A stretch of DNA of 5,187 bases from Pseudomonadota bacterium (GTDB lineage Bacteria > Pseudomonadota > Alphaproteobacteria > Rhizobiales > Methylopilaceae), in the NCBI GenBank assembly GCA_023388965.1, contig JAEWFF010000029.1:1-5187 (forward strand), given 5' to 3'. Made by a program: the position numbers and the translations under genes. The notes under the pieces are model-generated. The model was not told where the DNA came from, searched no databases, and worked only from the letters and a program-made list of their open reading frames with translations. Below are positions 1 through 4,767 of the stretch, one piece after another. Positions within the stretch are counted from its first letter, which is position 1. Each line of letters opens with the position of its first letter.

Positions 1-242
1 CGCGTCGGCGTCTTGCCGTCCTTGGGATCGGCAACTGCGATGTTGGACAGGTGAATCGGCGCTTCCTTGCGGATGAGCCCACCTTCCTGGTTCTGCGTCT
101 GCCTCTGGTGGCGCACGATCATGTTGACGCCGCGCACCAGCGCCTTGTCGTCCTTCGGCATGACGCGCAGCACCTCACCGGTGCGGCCCTTGTCCTTGCC
201 GGCGAGTACGACGACGTTGTCGCCCTTGCGAATCTTCTGCAT
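1..242 (-). CDS. rplX: 50S ribosomal protein L24 (uL24), 3' end cut by window edge
   Basis: L24 binds the 5' domain of 23S rRNA early and is one of the proteins that start 50S assembly. The first 80 codons are visible, beginning MQKIRKGDNVVVLAGKDKGR. This is the KOW motif that defines the family (about residues 4-31, with the KGDxVxVxxGKDKG pattern). It is followed by the basic segment VRHQRQTQNQEGG (about 43-55) and the conserved APIHLSNIAV stretch (61-70). The family usually has about 100-105 residues, so roughly 20-25 C-terminal residues lie outside the window. The ATG at 242-240 is favoured because a perfect AAGGAGG sits 8 bases upstream and the protein starts where I recall alphaproteobacterial relatives starting. 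It follows rplN after 13 bases. No frameshift or stop is seen in the visible part. Confidence 0.96.
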   Translation of the reverse strand, partial: MQKIRKGDNVVVLAGKDKGRTGEVLRVMPKDDKALVRGVNMIVRHQRQTQNQEGGLIRKEAPIHLSNIAVADPKDGKTPT

Positions 243-250
243 TTCACCGG

Positions 251-257
251 CCTCCTT
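251..257 (-). promoter_or_regulatory. Shine-Dalgarno sequence of rplX, fused to the rplN stop
   Basis: On the minus strand the sequence reads TAAGGAGG, where TAA (258-256) is the stop codon of rplN and AAGGAGG is a full-strength ribosome binding site 8 bases before the rplX ATG. The overlap means ribosomes ending L14 synthesis finish on the L24 binding site, which suggests translational coupling (inference). Confidence 0.85.
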
Positions 258-624
258 AGAGCACTTCAGGCGCGAGCGAGATGATCTTCATGTGGCTCTT
301 GGCGCGGAGTTCGCGCGGAACCGGTCCGAAGATACGGGTGCCGATCGGCTCTTTCTTGTTGTCGACGAGAACGGCCGCGTTCTTGTCGAAACGGATCACG
401 CTGCCGTCCGAACGACGGATGTCCTTGGCCGTGCGAACCACGACCGCCTTCATCACGTCACCCTTCTTCACGCGGCCGCGCGGAATGGCTTCCTTGACCG
501 AAACGACGATGATGTCGCCGACCGAGGCATACTTCCGCTTCGAGCCGCCCAGCACCTTGATGCACATGACACGACGCGCGCCGGAATTGTCCGCGACGTC
601 GAGGTTTGTTTGCATCTGAATCAT
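256..624 (-). CDS. rplN: 50S ribosomal protein L14 (uL14)
   Basis: L14 sits on the interface side of the 50S subunit. There it contacts 16S rRNA through an intersubunit bridge, neighbours L19, and is the docking site for the silencing factor RsfS in many bacteria (family knowledge). The 122 residues equal the usual bacterial length. The start MIQMQTNLDVADNSGARRVM carries the family signature, followed by IKVLGGSKRKYASVGDIIVVSVKEAIPR in two parts (about 22-49), the basic loop GRVKKGDVMKAVVVRT (about 50-65) and the C-terminal IGTRIFGPVPREL segment. In E. coli this gene begins the spc operon. Here it lies 67 bases after rpsQ in the same direction. The ATG at 624-622 has a moderate GAAGG site 9 bases upstream. 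The stop is TAA. Confidence 0.98.
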   Translation of the reverse strand: MIQMQTNLDVADNSGARRVMCIKVLGGSKRKYASVGDIIVVSVKEAIPRGRVKKGDVMKAVVVRTAKDIRRSDGSVIRFDKNAAVLVDNKKEPIGTRIFGPVPRELRAKSHMKIISLAPEVL

Positions 625-691
625 GACTGGCCGCCTTCTTCTTCATTTCCGGCAGCGCATCCGCCCTGCCCGGCTTGTCCAAAATTCGTTG
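625..691 (-). other. rpsQ-rplN spacer at the S10/spc operon boundary
   Basis: At 67 bases this is by far the longest intergenic stretch in the window; the next longest is 27. It lies where E. coli separates the S10 and spc operons. Reading along the minus strand it holds an AT-rich patch (CGAATTTTGGACAAG), then a GC-rich segment able to fold into a short hairpin (673-649), then a purine-rich tract (AAATGAAGAAGAAGG) that includes the L14 ribosome binding site at 638-634. TGGACA at 681-676 resembles a -35 box, but no matching -10 box stands 16-18 bases downstream, so I do not call a promoter. Confidence 0.6.
649..673 (-). other. possible hairpin in the rpsQ-rplN spacer
   Basis: The arms CCGGGCAG (673-666) and CTGCCGG (655-649) pair over 7 base pairs with one bulged G. 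The 10-base loop may close further through two GC pairs around GGAT. No run of T follows, so it does not look like a complete intrinsic terminator. It could be a processing site, a protein-binding site, or chance pairing in GC-rich DNA. Confidence 0.35.
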
Positions 692-952
692 TTACTCGGC
701 TTTCGCCGCCTGTTCCTGCGTCTGGTTCTGAATCACGACCCAGCGCTTGTCCTTGGAGATCGGAGCCGACTCCTGGATGAAGACGAAGTCGCCTACCTTG
801 CAGGCGTTGCTCTCGTCATGCGCCTTGTAGCGCTTGGTCTGACGAACCGTCTTCTTCATCACCGGATGGGTGAAGCGGCGCTCGATCCTGACGACAACGG
901 TCTTGTCGTTCTTGTCGCTGACGACAGTGCCCTGCATGATGCGCTTCGGCAT
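692..952 (-). CDS. rpsQ: 30S ribosomal protein S17 (uS17)
   Basis: S17 is a primary binding protein of the 16S rRNA 5' domain and helps start 30S body assembly. The 86 residues match the usual length. The OB-fold family pattern is intact: MPKRIMQGTVVSDKNDKTVV at the N-terminus, then VRIERRFTHPVMKKTVRQTK (about 21-40, including the conserved RxxxHPxYxK-like stretch with Met in place of the common Tyr), then KAHDESNACKVGD (about 43-55) and the ISKDKRWVV end. The start is ATG (952-950), with AAGGA 8 bases upstream overlapping the stop of rpmC after an 11-base gap. The stop is TAA. In E. coli this is the last gene of the S10 operon, and the 67-base spacer that follows falls at the same point. Confidence 0.97.
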   Translation of the reverse strand: MPKRIMQGTVVSDKNDKTVVVRIERRFTHPVMKKTVRQTKRYKAHDESNACKVGDFVFIQESAPISKDKRWVVIQNQTQEQAAKAE

Positions 953-960
953 TTTCTTCG

Positions 961-965
961 TCCTT
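961..965 (-). promoter_or_regulatory. Shine-Dalgarno sequence of rpsQ, fused to the rpmC stop
   Basis: The minus strand reads TAAGGACG. TAA (966-964) ends rpmC, and AAGGA lies 8 bases before the rpsQ ATG. The geometry is nearly the same as at the rplN-rplX and rplW-rplB junctions. Confidence 0.8.
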
Positions 966-1164
966 AAGCCTTCTTGGCAGCGGACTTTTCCGCCGCAATC
1001 GTCTTGATGCGCGCGATGTCCTTGCGGACCTGCTTGACGCGCGCGGTTTTCTCGAGCTGACCGGTGGCCTTCTGGAAGCGCAGGTTAAACTGCTCCTTCT
1101 TCAGCGACGCCAGTTCGTCGTTCAGCTCGTCGAGGGTCTTGGCCCTCACATCGGAGGCTTTCAT
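964..1164 (-). CDS. rpmC: 50S ribosomal protein L29 (uL29)
   Basis: L29 is a small helical-hairpin protein at the mouth of the exit tunnel. It lies beside L23 and forms part of the docking area for signal recognition particle and trigger factor (family knowledge). The 66 residues are typical. The first helix runs through MKASDVRAKTLDELNDELAS. It is followed by the hallmark LKKEQFNLRFQKATGQLEKT (about 21-40) at the turn and the second helix VKQVRKDIARIKTIAAEK. The C-terminal end is Ala/Lys-rich (SAAKKA), as often in this family. The ATG at 1164-1162 has GGAAGGG 7 bases upstream. It follows rplP after 13 bases and precedes rpsQ by 11. Confidence 0.97.
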   Translation of the reverse strand: MKASDVRAKTLDELNDELASLKKEQFNLRFQKATGQLEKTARVKQVRKDIARIKTIAAEKSAAKKA

Positions 1165-1177
1165 CTCGTGGCCCTTC

Positions 1178-1591
1178 CTATTCTGCGATGCGCTGCACGA
1201 AGCGCGTGCGCACCGAAAGCTTGGCCGCGCCGAGACGCAGCGCCTCGCGGGCGATTTCCTCGGACACGCCGTCGATCTCGAACATGATGCGGCCCGGCTT
1301 GACGCGTGCCGCCCAATAATCGACGGAGCCCTTGCCCTTGCCCATGCGGACTTCGGTCGGCTTCGAGGTGACCGGCAGGTCCGGGAACACCCTGATCCAC
1401 ACGCGACCCTGACGCTTCATCTGGCGGGTGATCGCGCGGCGAGCCGCCTCGATCTCACGCGCGGTGACCCGGTTCGGCTCGAGCGCCTTCAGGCCGAAGC
1501 CGCCGAAGTTCAGGTCGGTGCCGCCCTTGGCAGCGCCGTGAATACGGCCCTTGAACTGCTTGCGGAACTTTGTGCGCTTTGGCTGCAGCAT
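1178..1591 (-). CDS. rplP: 50S ribosomal protein L16 (uL16)
   Basis: L16 is a late-assembling 50S protein that contacts the elbow of A- and P-site tRNAs near the peptidyl transferase centre. The 137 residues are one more than in E. coli. The start MLQPKRTKFRKQFKGR is the family signature, followed by FGGFGLKALEPNRVTAREIE (about 29-48), RQGRVWIRVFPDLPVT and the RMGKGKG motif (about 82-88). By alignment from memory, Arg82 corresponds to E. coli Arg81, the arginine that YcfD hydroxylates there; whether this organism has such an enzyme cannot be seen here. The gene starts 27 bases after rpsC, with GGAG 7 bases before the ATG. It ends in TAG, the only TAG stop among the genes whose ends are visible. 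Confidence 0.98.
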   Translation of the reverse strand: MLQPKRTKFRKQFKGRIHGAAKGGTDLNFGGFGLKALEPNRVTAREIEAARRAITRQMKRQGRVWIRVFPDLPVTSKPTEVRMGKGKGSVDYWAARVKPGRIMFEIDGVSEEIAREALRLGAAKLSVRTRFVQRIAE

Positions 1592-1618
1592 CGTTCTTCT
1601 CCAAAATTCCTATGCTTC
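1592..1618 (-). other. rpsC-rplP spacer with AT-rich motif and rplP ribosome binding site
   Basis: This 27-base gap is the second longest in the window. It contains GAATTTTGGAGAAG on the minus strand (1609-1596), whose GGAG (1602-1599) is the likely Shine-Dalgarno of rplP, 7 bases before the ATG. The same 14-mer with one change occurs in the rpsQ-rplN spacer. Confidence 0.6.
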
Positions 1619-2326
1619 TCAGGCGTTTTCGCGGCGACGCGGACCACCACCGTGGCTGTCGGCCTCGATCGCCTTGCGCTCGGACGCCATCGGGTCGTGC
1701 TCGAGGATCTCGCCCTTGAACACCCACACCTTGACGCCGCAGATGCCGTAAGCCGTCTGCGCTTCGGCGGTGCCGTAGTCGACATCGGCGCGCAGCGTGT
1801 GCAGCGGCACGCGGCCTTCACGGTACCATTCCATGCGCGCGATTTCCGCTCCGCCAAGGCGACCCGAGCAGTTGATGCGGATACCTTCGGCGCCCAGACG
1901 CATTGCCGACTGAACGGCGCGCTTCATGGCGCGACGGAACGCGACGCGGCGCTCGAGCTGCTGGGCGATCGACTGAGCGACCAGCTTGGCGTCGATCTCA
2001 GGCTTGCGGACCTCGACGATGTTGAGGTGCGTCTCAGCCTTGGTCATCTCGGTCAGCTTGCGGCGAAGCTTCTCTATGTCAGCGCCCTTCTTGCCGATGA
2101 TCAGGCCCGGACGCGCGGCGTGGATGGTCACGCGGCACTTCTTGTGCGGGCGCTCGATCACGATCTTCGACACCGCGGCCTGCTTGAGTTCCTTCTCGAG
2201 GTACTCACGGATCTTCAGATCCTCATGCAGCAGCTTGCCGTACTCGCCGGTGTTCGCGTACCAGCGCGAATCCCAGGTGCGGTTGATGCCGAGACGCAGA
2301 CCGATCGGGTTGATTTTCTGGCCCAT
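1619..2326 (-). CDS. rpsC: 30S ribosomal protein S3 (uS3)
   Basis: S3 lies at the mRNA entry channel of the 30S head and, with S4 and S5, gives the ribosome its mRNA-unwinding activity. The 235 residues match E. coli-type S3. The N-terminal region MGQKINPIGLRLGINRTWDS leads into a KH type 2 domain with the GLIIGKKG loop at about 74-81. The C-terminal domain carries RRAMKR at 131-136, which places Arg131, Arg132 and Lys135 where the E. coli helicase residues lie (alignment from memory). It continues through GAEGIRINCSGRLGGAEIAR (about 145-164) and LRADVDYGTAEAQTAYG. The tail after about 213 is hydrophilic and variable. The ATG shares its A with the rplV TGA (TGATG, 2328-2324), and GGAGG lies 7 bases upstream. 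The stop is TGA. Confidence 0.98.
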   Translation of the reverse strand: MGQKINPIGLRLGINRTWDSRWYANTGEYGKLLHEDLKIREYLEKELKQAAVSKIVIERPHKKCRVTIHAARPGLIIGKKGADIEKLRRKLTEMTKAETHLNIVEVRKPEIDAKLVAQSIAQQLERRVAFRRAMKRAVQSAMRLGAEGIRINCSGRLGGAEIARMEWYREGRVPLHTLRADVDYGTAEAQTAYGICGVKVWVFKGEILEHDPMASERKAIEADSHGGGPRRRENA

Positions 2327-2715
2327 CAGGCGGCCTCCACTTTCTCTTCAACTTCGCGCACCACGATGGTGAGGTGCGAGAACGGCTTCTCGATCCGGCT
2401 CGCACGGCCACGCCCGCGGGCATGGAAGCGCTTCATGGTGATCGACTTGCCGACATAGGCCTCGGCGACGACCAGCGCGTCGACATCGAGGTCGTGATTG
2501 TTCTCGGCGTTGGCGATCGCGGACTCCAGCGTCTTCCTGACGGTGCCGGCGATACGCTTGCGGGAGAACTCGAGATCGGCAAGCGCAGTGCCGACCTTCT
2601 TGCCACGGATCAGCGCGGCAACGAGGTTCAGCTTCTGCGGGCTGACACGGATCGTGCGCAGTACGGCGCGCGCCTCGTTGTCGGCGAGCCTGCGCGGAGC
2701 TTTGGCCTTGCCCAT
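2326..2715 (-). CDS. rplV: 50S ribosomal protein L22 (uL22)
   Basis: L22 binds all six domains of 23S rRNA. Its long beta hairpin reaches into the exit tunnel at the constriction shared with L4, a site where macrolide-resistance changes occur in other bacteria. The protein has 129 residues, the length I recall for Rhizobiales and longer than the 110 of E. coli, with a short basic N-terminal extension (MGKAKAPRRLADNEARA). The core begins at RTIRVSPQKLNLVAALIRGK (about 20-39). The tunnel hairpin runs through GKSITMKRFHARGRGRASRI (about 89-108), followed by KPFSHLTIVV. It starts with ATG 2 bases after the rpsS stop, and its binding site (GAGG, 8 bases before the ATG) lies inside rpsS. It ends in a TGA that shares one base with the rpsC ATG. 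Confidence 0.98.
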   Translation of the reverse strand: MGKAKAPRRLADNEARAVLRTIRVSPQKLNLVAALIRGKKVGTALADLEFSRKRIAGTVRKTLESAIANAENNHDLDVDALVVAEAYVGKSITMKRFHARGRGRASRIEKPFSHLTIVVREVEEKVEAA

Positions 2716-2717
2716 CG

Positions 2718-2996
2718 TTACTTCCTCTTTGCCTTCTTGTCCGCGCCATGGCCGTAATAGGTACGGGTGGGCGAGAACTCACCGAACTTGTGGCCAACCA
2801 TATCCTCGGTCACATTGACCGGGACGTGCTTCTGGCCGTTGTAAACACCGAAGGTGAGGCCGACGAACTGCGGCAGGATGGTGGAGCGACGGCTCCACAT
2901 CTTGATCACCTCGTTACGGCCACCCTCGCGAACCTTATCCGCCTTCTTGAGCAGATAGCCGTCGACGAAAGGGCCTTTCCAAACTGAACGGGTCAC
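2718..2996 (-). CDS. rpsS: 30S ribosomal protein S19 (uS19), GTG start
   Basis: S19 sits in the 30S head with S13, near the A-site tRNA and the head-to-50S bridge. The 92 residues are the normal length. The start TRSVWKGPFVDGYLLKKA is the family N-terminus. It is followed by EVIKMWSRRSTILPQFVGLT (about 29-48, the core signature), FGVYNGQKHVPV and the conserved MVGHKFGEFSPTRTYYGHG end before a basic tail DKKAKRK. The start codon is GTG (2996-2994), the only non-ATG start among the 11 visible gene starts. No in-frame ATG sits near it, the GTG gives exactly the expected N-terminus, and AAGGAAAGG lies 9 bases upstream. It follows rplB after 16 bases. The stop is TAA. Confidence 0.98.
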   Translation of the reverse strand: MTRSVWKGPFVDGYLLKKADKVREGGRNEVIKMWSRRSTILPQFVGLTFGVYNGQKHVPVNVTEDMVGHKFGEFSPTRTYYGHGADKKAKRK

Positions 2997-3005
2997 GTCT
3001 GACTA

Positions 3006-3014
3006 CCTTTCCTT
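3006..3014 (-). promoter_or_regulatory. Shine-Dalgarno sequence supporting the rpsS GTG start
   Basis: AAGGAAAGG overlaps the TAA stop of rplB (3015-3013) and ends 9 bases before the GTG. It contains two adjacent AGG cores. A long purine-rich site of this kind may offset the weaker GTG initiation codon (inference). Confidence 0.75.
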
Positions 3015-3846
3015 AGCTCTTGCGCTGGTGGCGCGAGCGCATGATGAACTTGTCGGTCGCCTTGTTGGACCGCGTTCTCTTGCCCTTGGTCGGCTTGCCC
3101 CACGGGGTCACCGGGTGCCGGCCGCCGGATGTGCGGCCTTCACCACCGCCGTGCGGGTGGTCGACCGGGTTCATGGTCACGCCGCGATTGTGCGGACGCT
3201 TGCCGCGCCAACGCGTACGACCTGCCTTGCCGTCATTGATGTTGCCGTGGTCCGGGTTGGACACGGCACCGACGGTTGCCAGGCACAAACCGGACACGAT
3301 GCGCTGCTCGCCCGAATTCAGGCGCAGGATCGCCATGCCCTGGTCACGACCGACGAGCTGGACGTAAGCGCCGGCCGAACGGGCGATCTGGCCGCCCTTG
3401 CCGGGCTTCAGCTCGACATTGTGGACGATCGTGCCGACCGGCATGGAGCCCAGAGGCATCGCGTTGCCCGGCTTCACGTCGACGCTCTCACCGGCCACCA
3501 CGCGGTCACCGGCAGCCAGACGCTGCGGCGCCAGGATGTAGGCGAGCTCGCCATCATCGTACTTGATCAGCGCGATGAAGGCGGTGCGGTTCGGATCATA
3601 CTCCAGCCGCTCCACCGTGCCGCCAACGTCGAACTTGCGACGCTTGAAGTCGATGATGCGGTAGGTGCGCTTGTGACCGCCGCCGATGAAGCGGCTGGTG
3701 ACACGACCGGTGTTGTTGCGACCGCCGTTCTTGGTCAGACCTTCGGTCAGACCCTTTACCGGCTTGCCCTTGTAGAGACCGGAACGGTCGACGATCACGA
3801 GCTGGCGCGTGCTCGGCGTAATCGGATTGAATTTCTTCAGTGCCAT
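3013..3846 (-). CDS. rplB: 50S ribosomal protein L2 (uL2)
   Basis: L2 is one of the most conserved ribosomal proteins. It binds 23S rRNA near the peptidyl transferase centre and is needed for subunit joining. The 277 residues are close to the 273 of E. coli. The N-terminal part MALKKFNPITPSTRQ is typical. The OB-like domain includes GRVTSRFIGGGHKRTYRIID (about 47-66) and VERLEYDPNRTAFIALIKY (about 78-96). The SH3-like domain includes GTIVHNVELKPGKGGQIARS (about 138-157). The C-terminal MNPVDHPHGGGEGR (about 225-238) holds the histidine (about 230) matching E. coli His229, long implicated in peptidyl transferase function, and the end is strongly basic. The ATG at 3846-3844 has AAGGA 7 bases upstream on the rplW stop. 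The stop is TAA. Confidence 0.99.
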   Translation of the reverse strand: MALKKFNPITPSTRQLVIVDRSGLYKGKPVKGLTEGLTKNGGRNNTGRVTSRFIGGGHKRTYRIIDFKRRKFDVGGTVERLEYDPNRTAFIALIKYDDGELAYILAPQRLAAGDRVVAGESVDVKPGNAMPLGSMPVGTIVHNVELKPGKGGQIARSAGAYVQLVGRDQGMAILRLNSGEQRIVSGLCLATVGAVSNPDHGNINDGKAGRTRWRGKRPHNRGVTMNPVDHPHGGGEGRTSGGRHPVTPWGKPTKGKRTRSNKATDKFIMRSRHQRKS

Positions 3847-3853
3847 CGTTCCG

Positions 3854-3858
3854 TCCTT
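3854..3858 (-). promoter_or_regulatory. Shine-Dalgarno sequence of rplB, fused to the rplW stop
   Basis: The minus strand reads TAAGGACGG. TAA (3859-3857) ends rplW, and AAGGA lies 7 bases before the rplB ATG. Confidence 0.8.
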
Positions 3859-4150
3859 ACAGTCCGGTCGCGACGTCGATCGACTGGCCTTCAGCCAGCG
3901 TCACGACGGCTTTCTTGACGTCGCTCTGGCGCCCGATGGTGCCGCGAAACCGCTTCACCTTGCCCTTGCGCAGGAGCGTATTGACCGCGGTCACCTTGAC
4001 GCCGAACAGCGCCTCGACAGCCGCCTTGATCTCCGGCTTCGTCGCCTTGCGGGCGACGTTGAAGACCACCTGGTTGTACTCGGAAGCCATGGTCGACTTC
4101 TCGGTAATCGCCGGCGAGACGATCACGTCGTAGTGGCGAAGATCAGTCAT
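3857..4150 (-). CDS. rplW: 50S ribosomal protein L23 (uL23)
   Basis: L23 stands at the exit of the peptide tunnel and is the main ribosomal docking point for trigger factor and for signal recognition particle. The 97 residues are normal for the family. Visible signatures are the N-terminal HYDVIVSPAITEKSTMASEY (about 6-25), the VFNVARKATKPEIKAAVEAL stretch (about 29-48) and the segment FGVKVTAVNTLLRKGKVKRF (about 49-68), a basic loop that reaches into the tunnel. The start ATG forms an ATGA overlap with the rplD stop (4150-4147). A GGAGGAG site lies upstream, inside rplD, with its last bases about 8 from the ATG. The 4-base overlap suggests coupled translation with L4. The stop is TAA, 10 bases before rplB. 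Confidence 0.98.
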   Translation of the reverse strand: MTDLRHYDVIVSPAITEKSTMASEYNQVVFNVARKATKPEIKAAVEALFGVKVTAVNTLLRKGKVKRFRGTIGRQSDVKKAVVTLAEGQSIDVATGL

Positions 4151-4767
4151 TTGAACCGCTCCTCCAGAGCCTCGACTGCGGCCTTGGACAGCACGAGCGT
4201 GCCGCGGCGCAGAATGTCGTAGACGTTGATGCCCTGGATCGGCAGCACGTCGATGTTGGGAATGTTCGACGCAGCGCGCTTGAAATTCTGGTCGAGCTCG
4301 GCACCGCCGATCACCAGCGCGTTGGTCAGGCCCAGCTTAGCGAAATCCGCCACCAGAGCCTTCGTCTTGGGATCCTTCAGCGCCAGCTCGTCGACGACGA
4401 TCAGGTTCGAAGCCTTCGCCTTGGCCGACAGCGCGTGGCGCAGGCCGAGTGCGCGGACCTTCTTCGGCAGATCGTGCTCATGGCTGCGCACGACCGGGCC
4501 GTGCGCCTTGCCGCCGCCGCGGAACTGCGGAGCGCGAGCGGAATGGTGACGGGCGCGGCCCGTACCCTTCTGCTTGTACATCTTGGCGCCGGTGCGCGAG
4601 ATTTCCGCGCGGCCCTTGGCCTTGTGCGTGCCCTGCTGCTTCTTGGCGAGCTGCCAGCGAATGACGCGCTGGAGGATGTCCTCACGCGGATCGAGGCCGA
4701 AGATCTCGTCGGAGAGCTTCACCTCGCCGGCAGCCTTGCCAGAAAGAGTGGTGATCTTGATATCCAT
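4147..4767 (-). CDS. rplD: 50S ribosomal protein L4 (uL4)
   Basis: L4 binds domain I of 23S rRNA early in assembly and sends a long loop into the exit tunnel opposite L22. In gamma-proteobacteria it also represses its own S10 operon; nothing here shows that for this organism. The 206 residues are typical. The N-terminal part includes SDEIFGLDPREDILQRVIRW (about 19-38). The tunnel loop holds KMYKQKGTGRARHH and APQFRGGGKAHGP (about 62-91), and the globular end includes IDVLPIQGINVYDILRR. Two adjacent ATGs are possible. I chose 4767-4765 because GGGAG lies 7 bases before it but only 4 bases before the ATG at 4770, and because relatives start M-[DE]-[IL]. The upstream ATG would add one Met. The gene ends in an ATGA overlap with rplW. 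Confidence 0.97.
   Translation of the reverse strand: MDIKITTLSGKAAGEVKLSDEIFGLDPREDILQRVIRWQLAKKQQGTHKAKGRAEISRTGAKMYKQKGTGRARHHSARAPQFRGGGKAHGPVVRSHEHDLPKKVRALGLRHALSAKAKASNLIVVDELALKDPKTKALVADFAKLGLTNALVIGGAELDQNFKRAASNIPNIDVLPIQGINVYDILRRGTLVLSKAAVEALEERFK

Noticed and set aside
649..673. Intrinsic terminator between rpsQ and rplN
   Set aside because: The hairpin is short with a bulge, and the bases after it are purine-rich with no T-run, so termination is not supported.
676..681. TGGACA as a possible -35 element of an spc promoter
   Set aside because: It matches TTGACA at 5 of 6 positions, but the sequence 16-18 bases downstream (around GCGCTG) has no resemblance to a -10 box.
458..682. 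Minus-strand open frame beginning in the rpsQ-rplN spacer, including an ATGAAGAAG start at 646
   Set aside because: It runs out of frame through rplN, has no family resemblance, and its upstream region lacks a good ribosome binding site. The L14 frame is certain.
1064..2458. Long open frame of 464 codons on the plus strand opposite rpmC, rplP, rpsC and rplV
   Set aside because: It is fully antisense to well-identified ribosomal protein genes, shows no recognisable family, and is the kind of open frame GC-rich coding DNA produces on the opposite strand.
3028..3918. Open frame of 296 codons on the plus strand opposite rplB and the end of rplW
   Set aside because: It is antisense to the complete L2 gene, and its Ala/Arg/Asp/His-rich composition is typical of a reverse-strand shadow.
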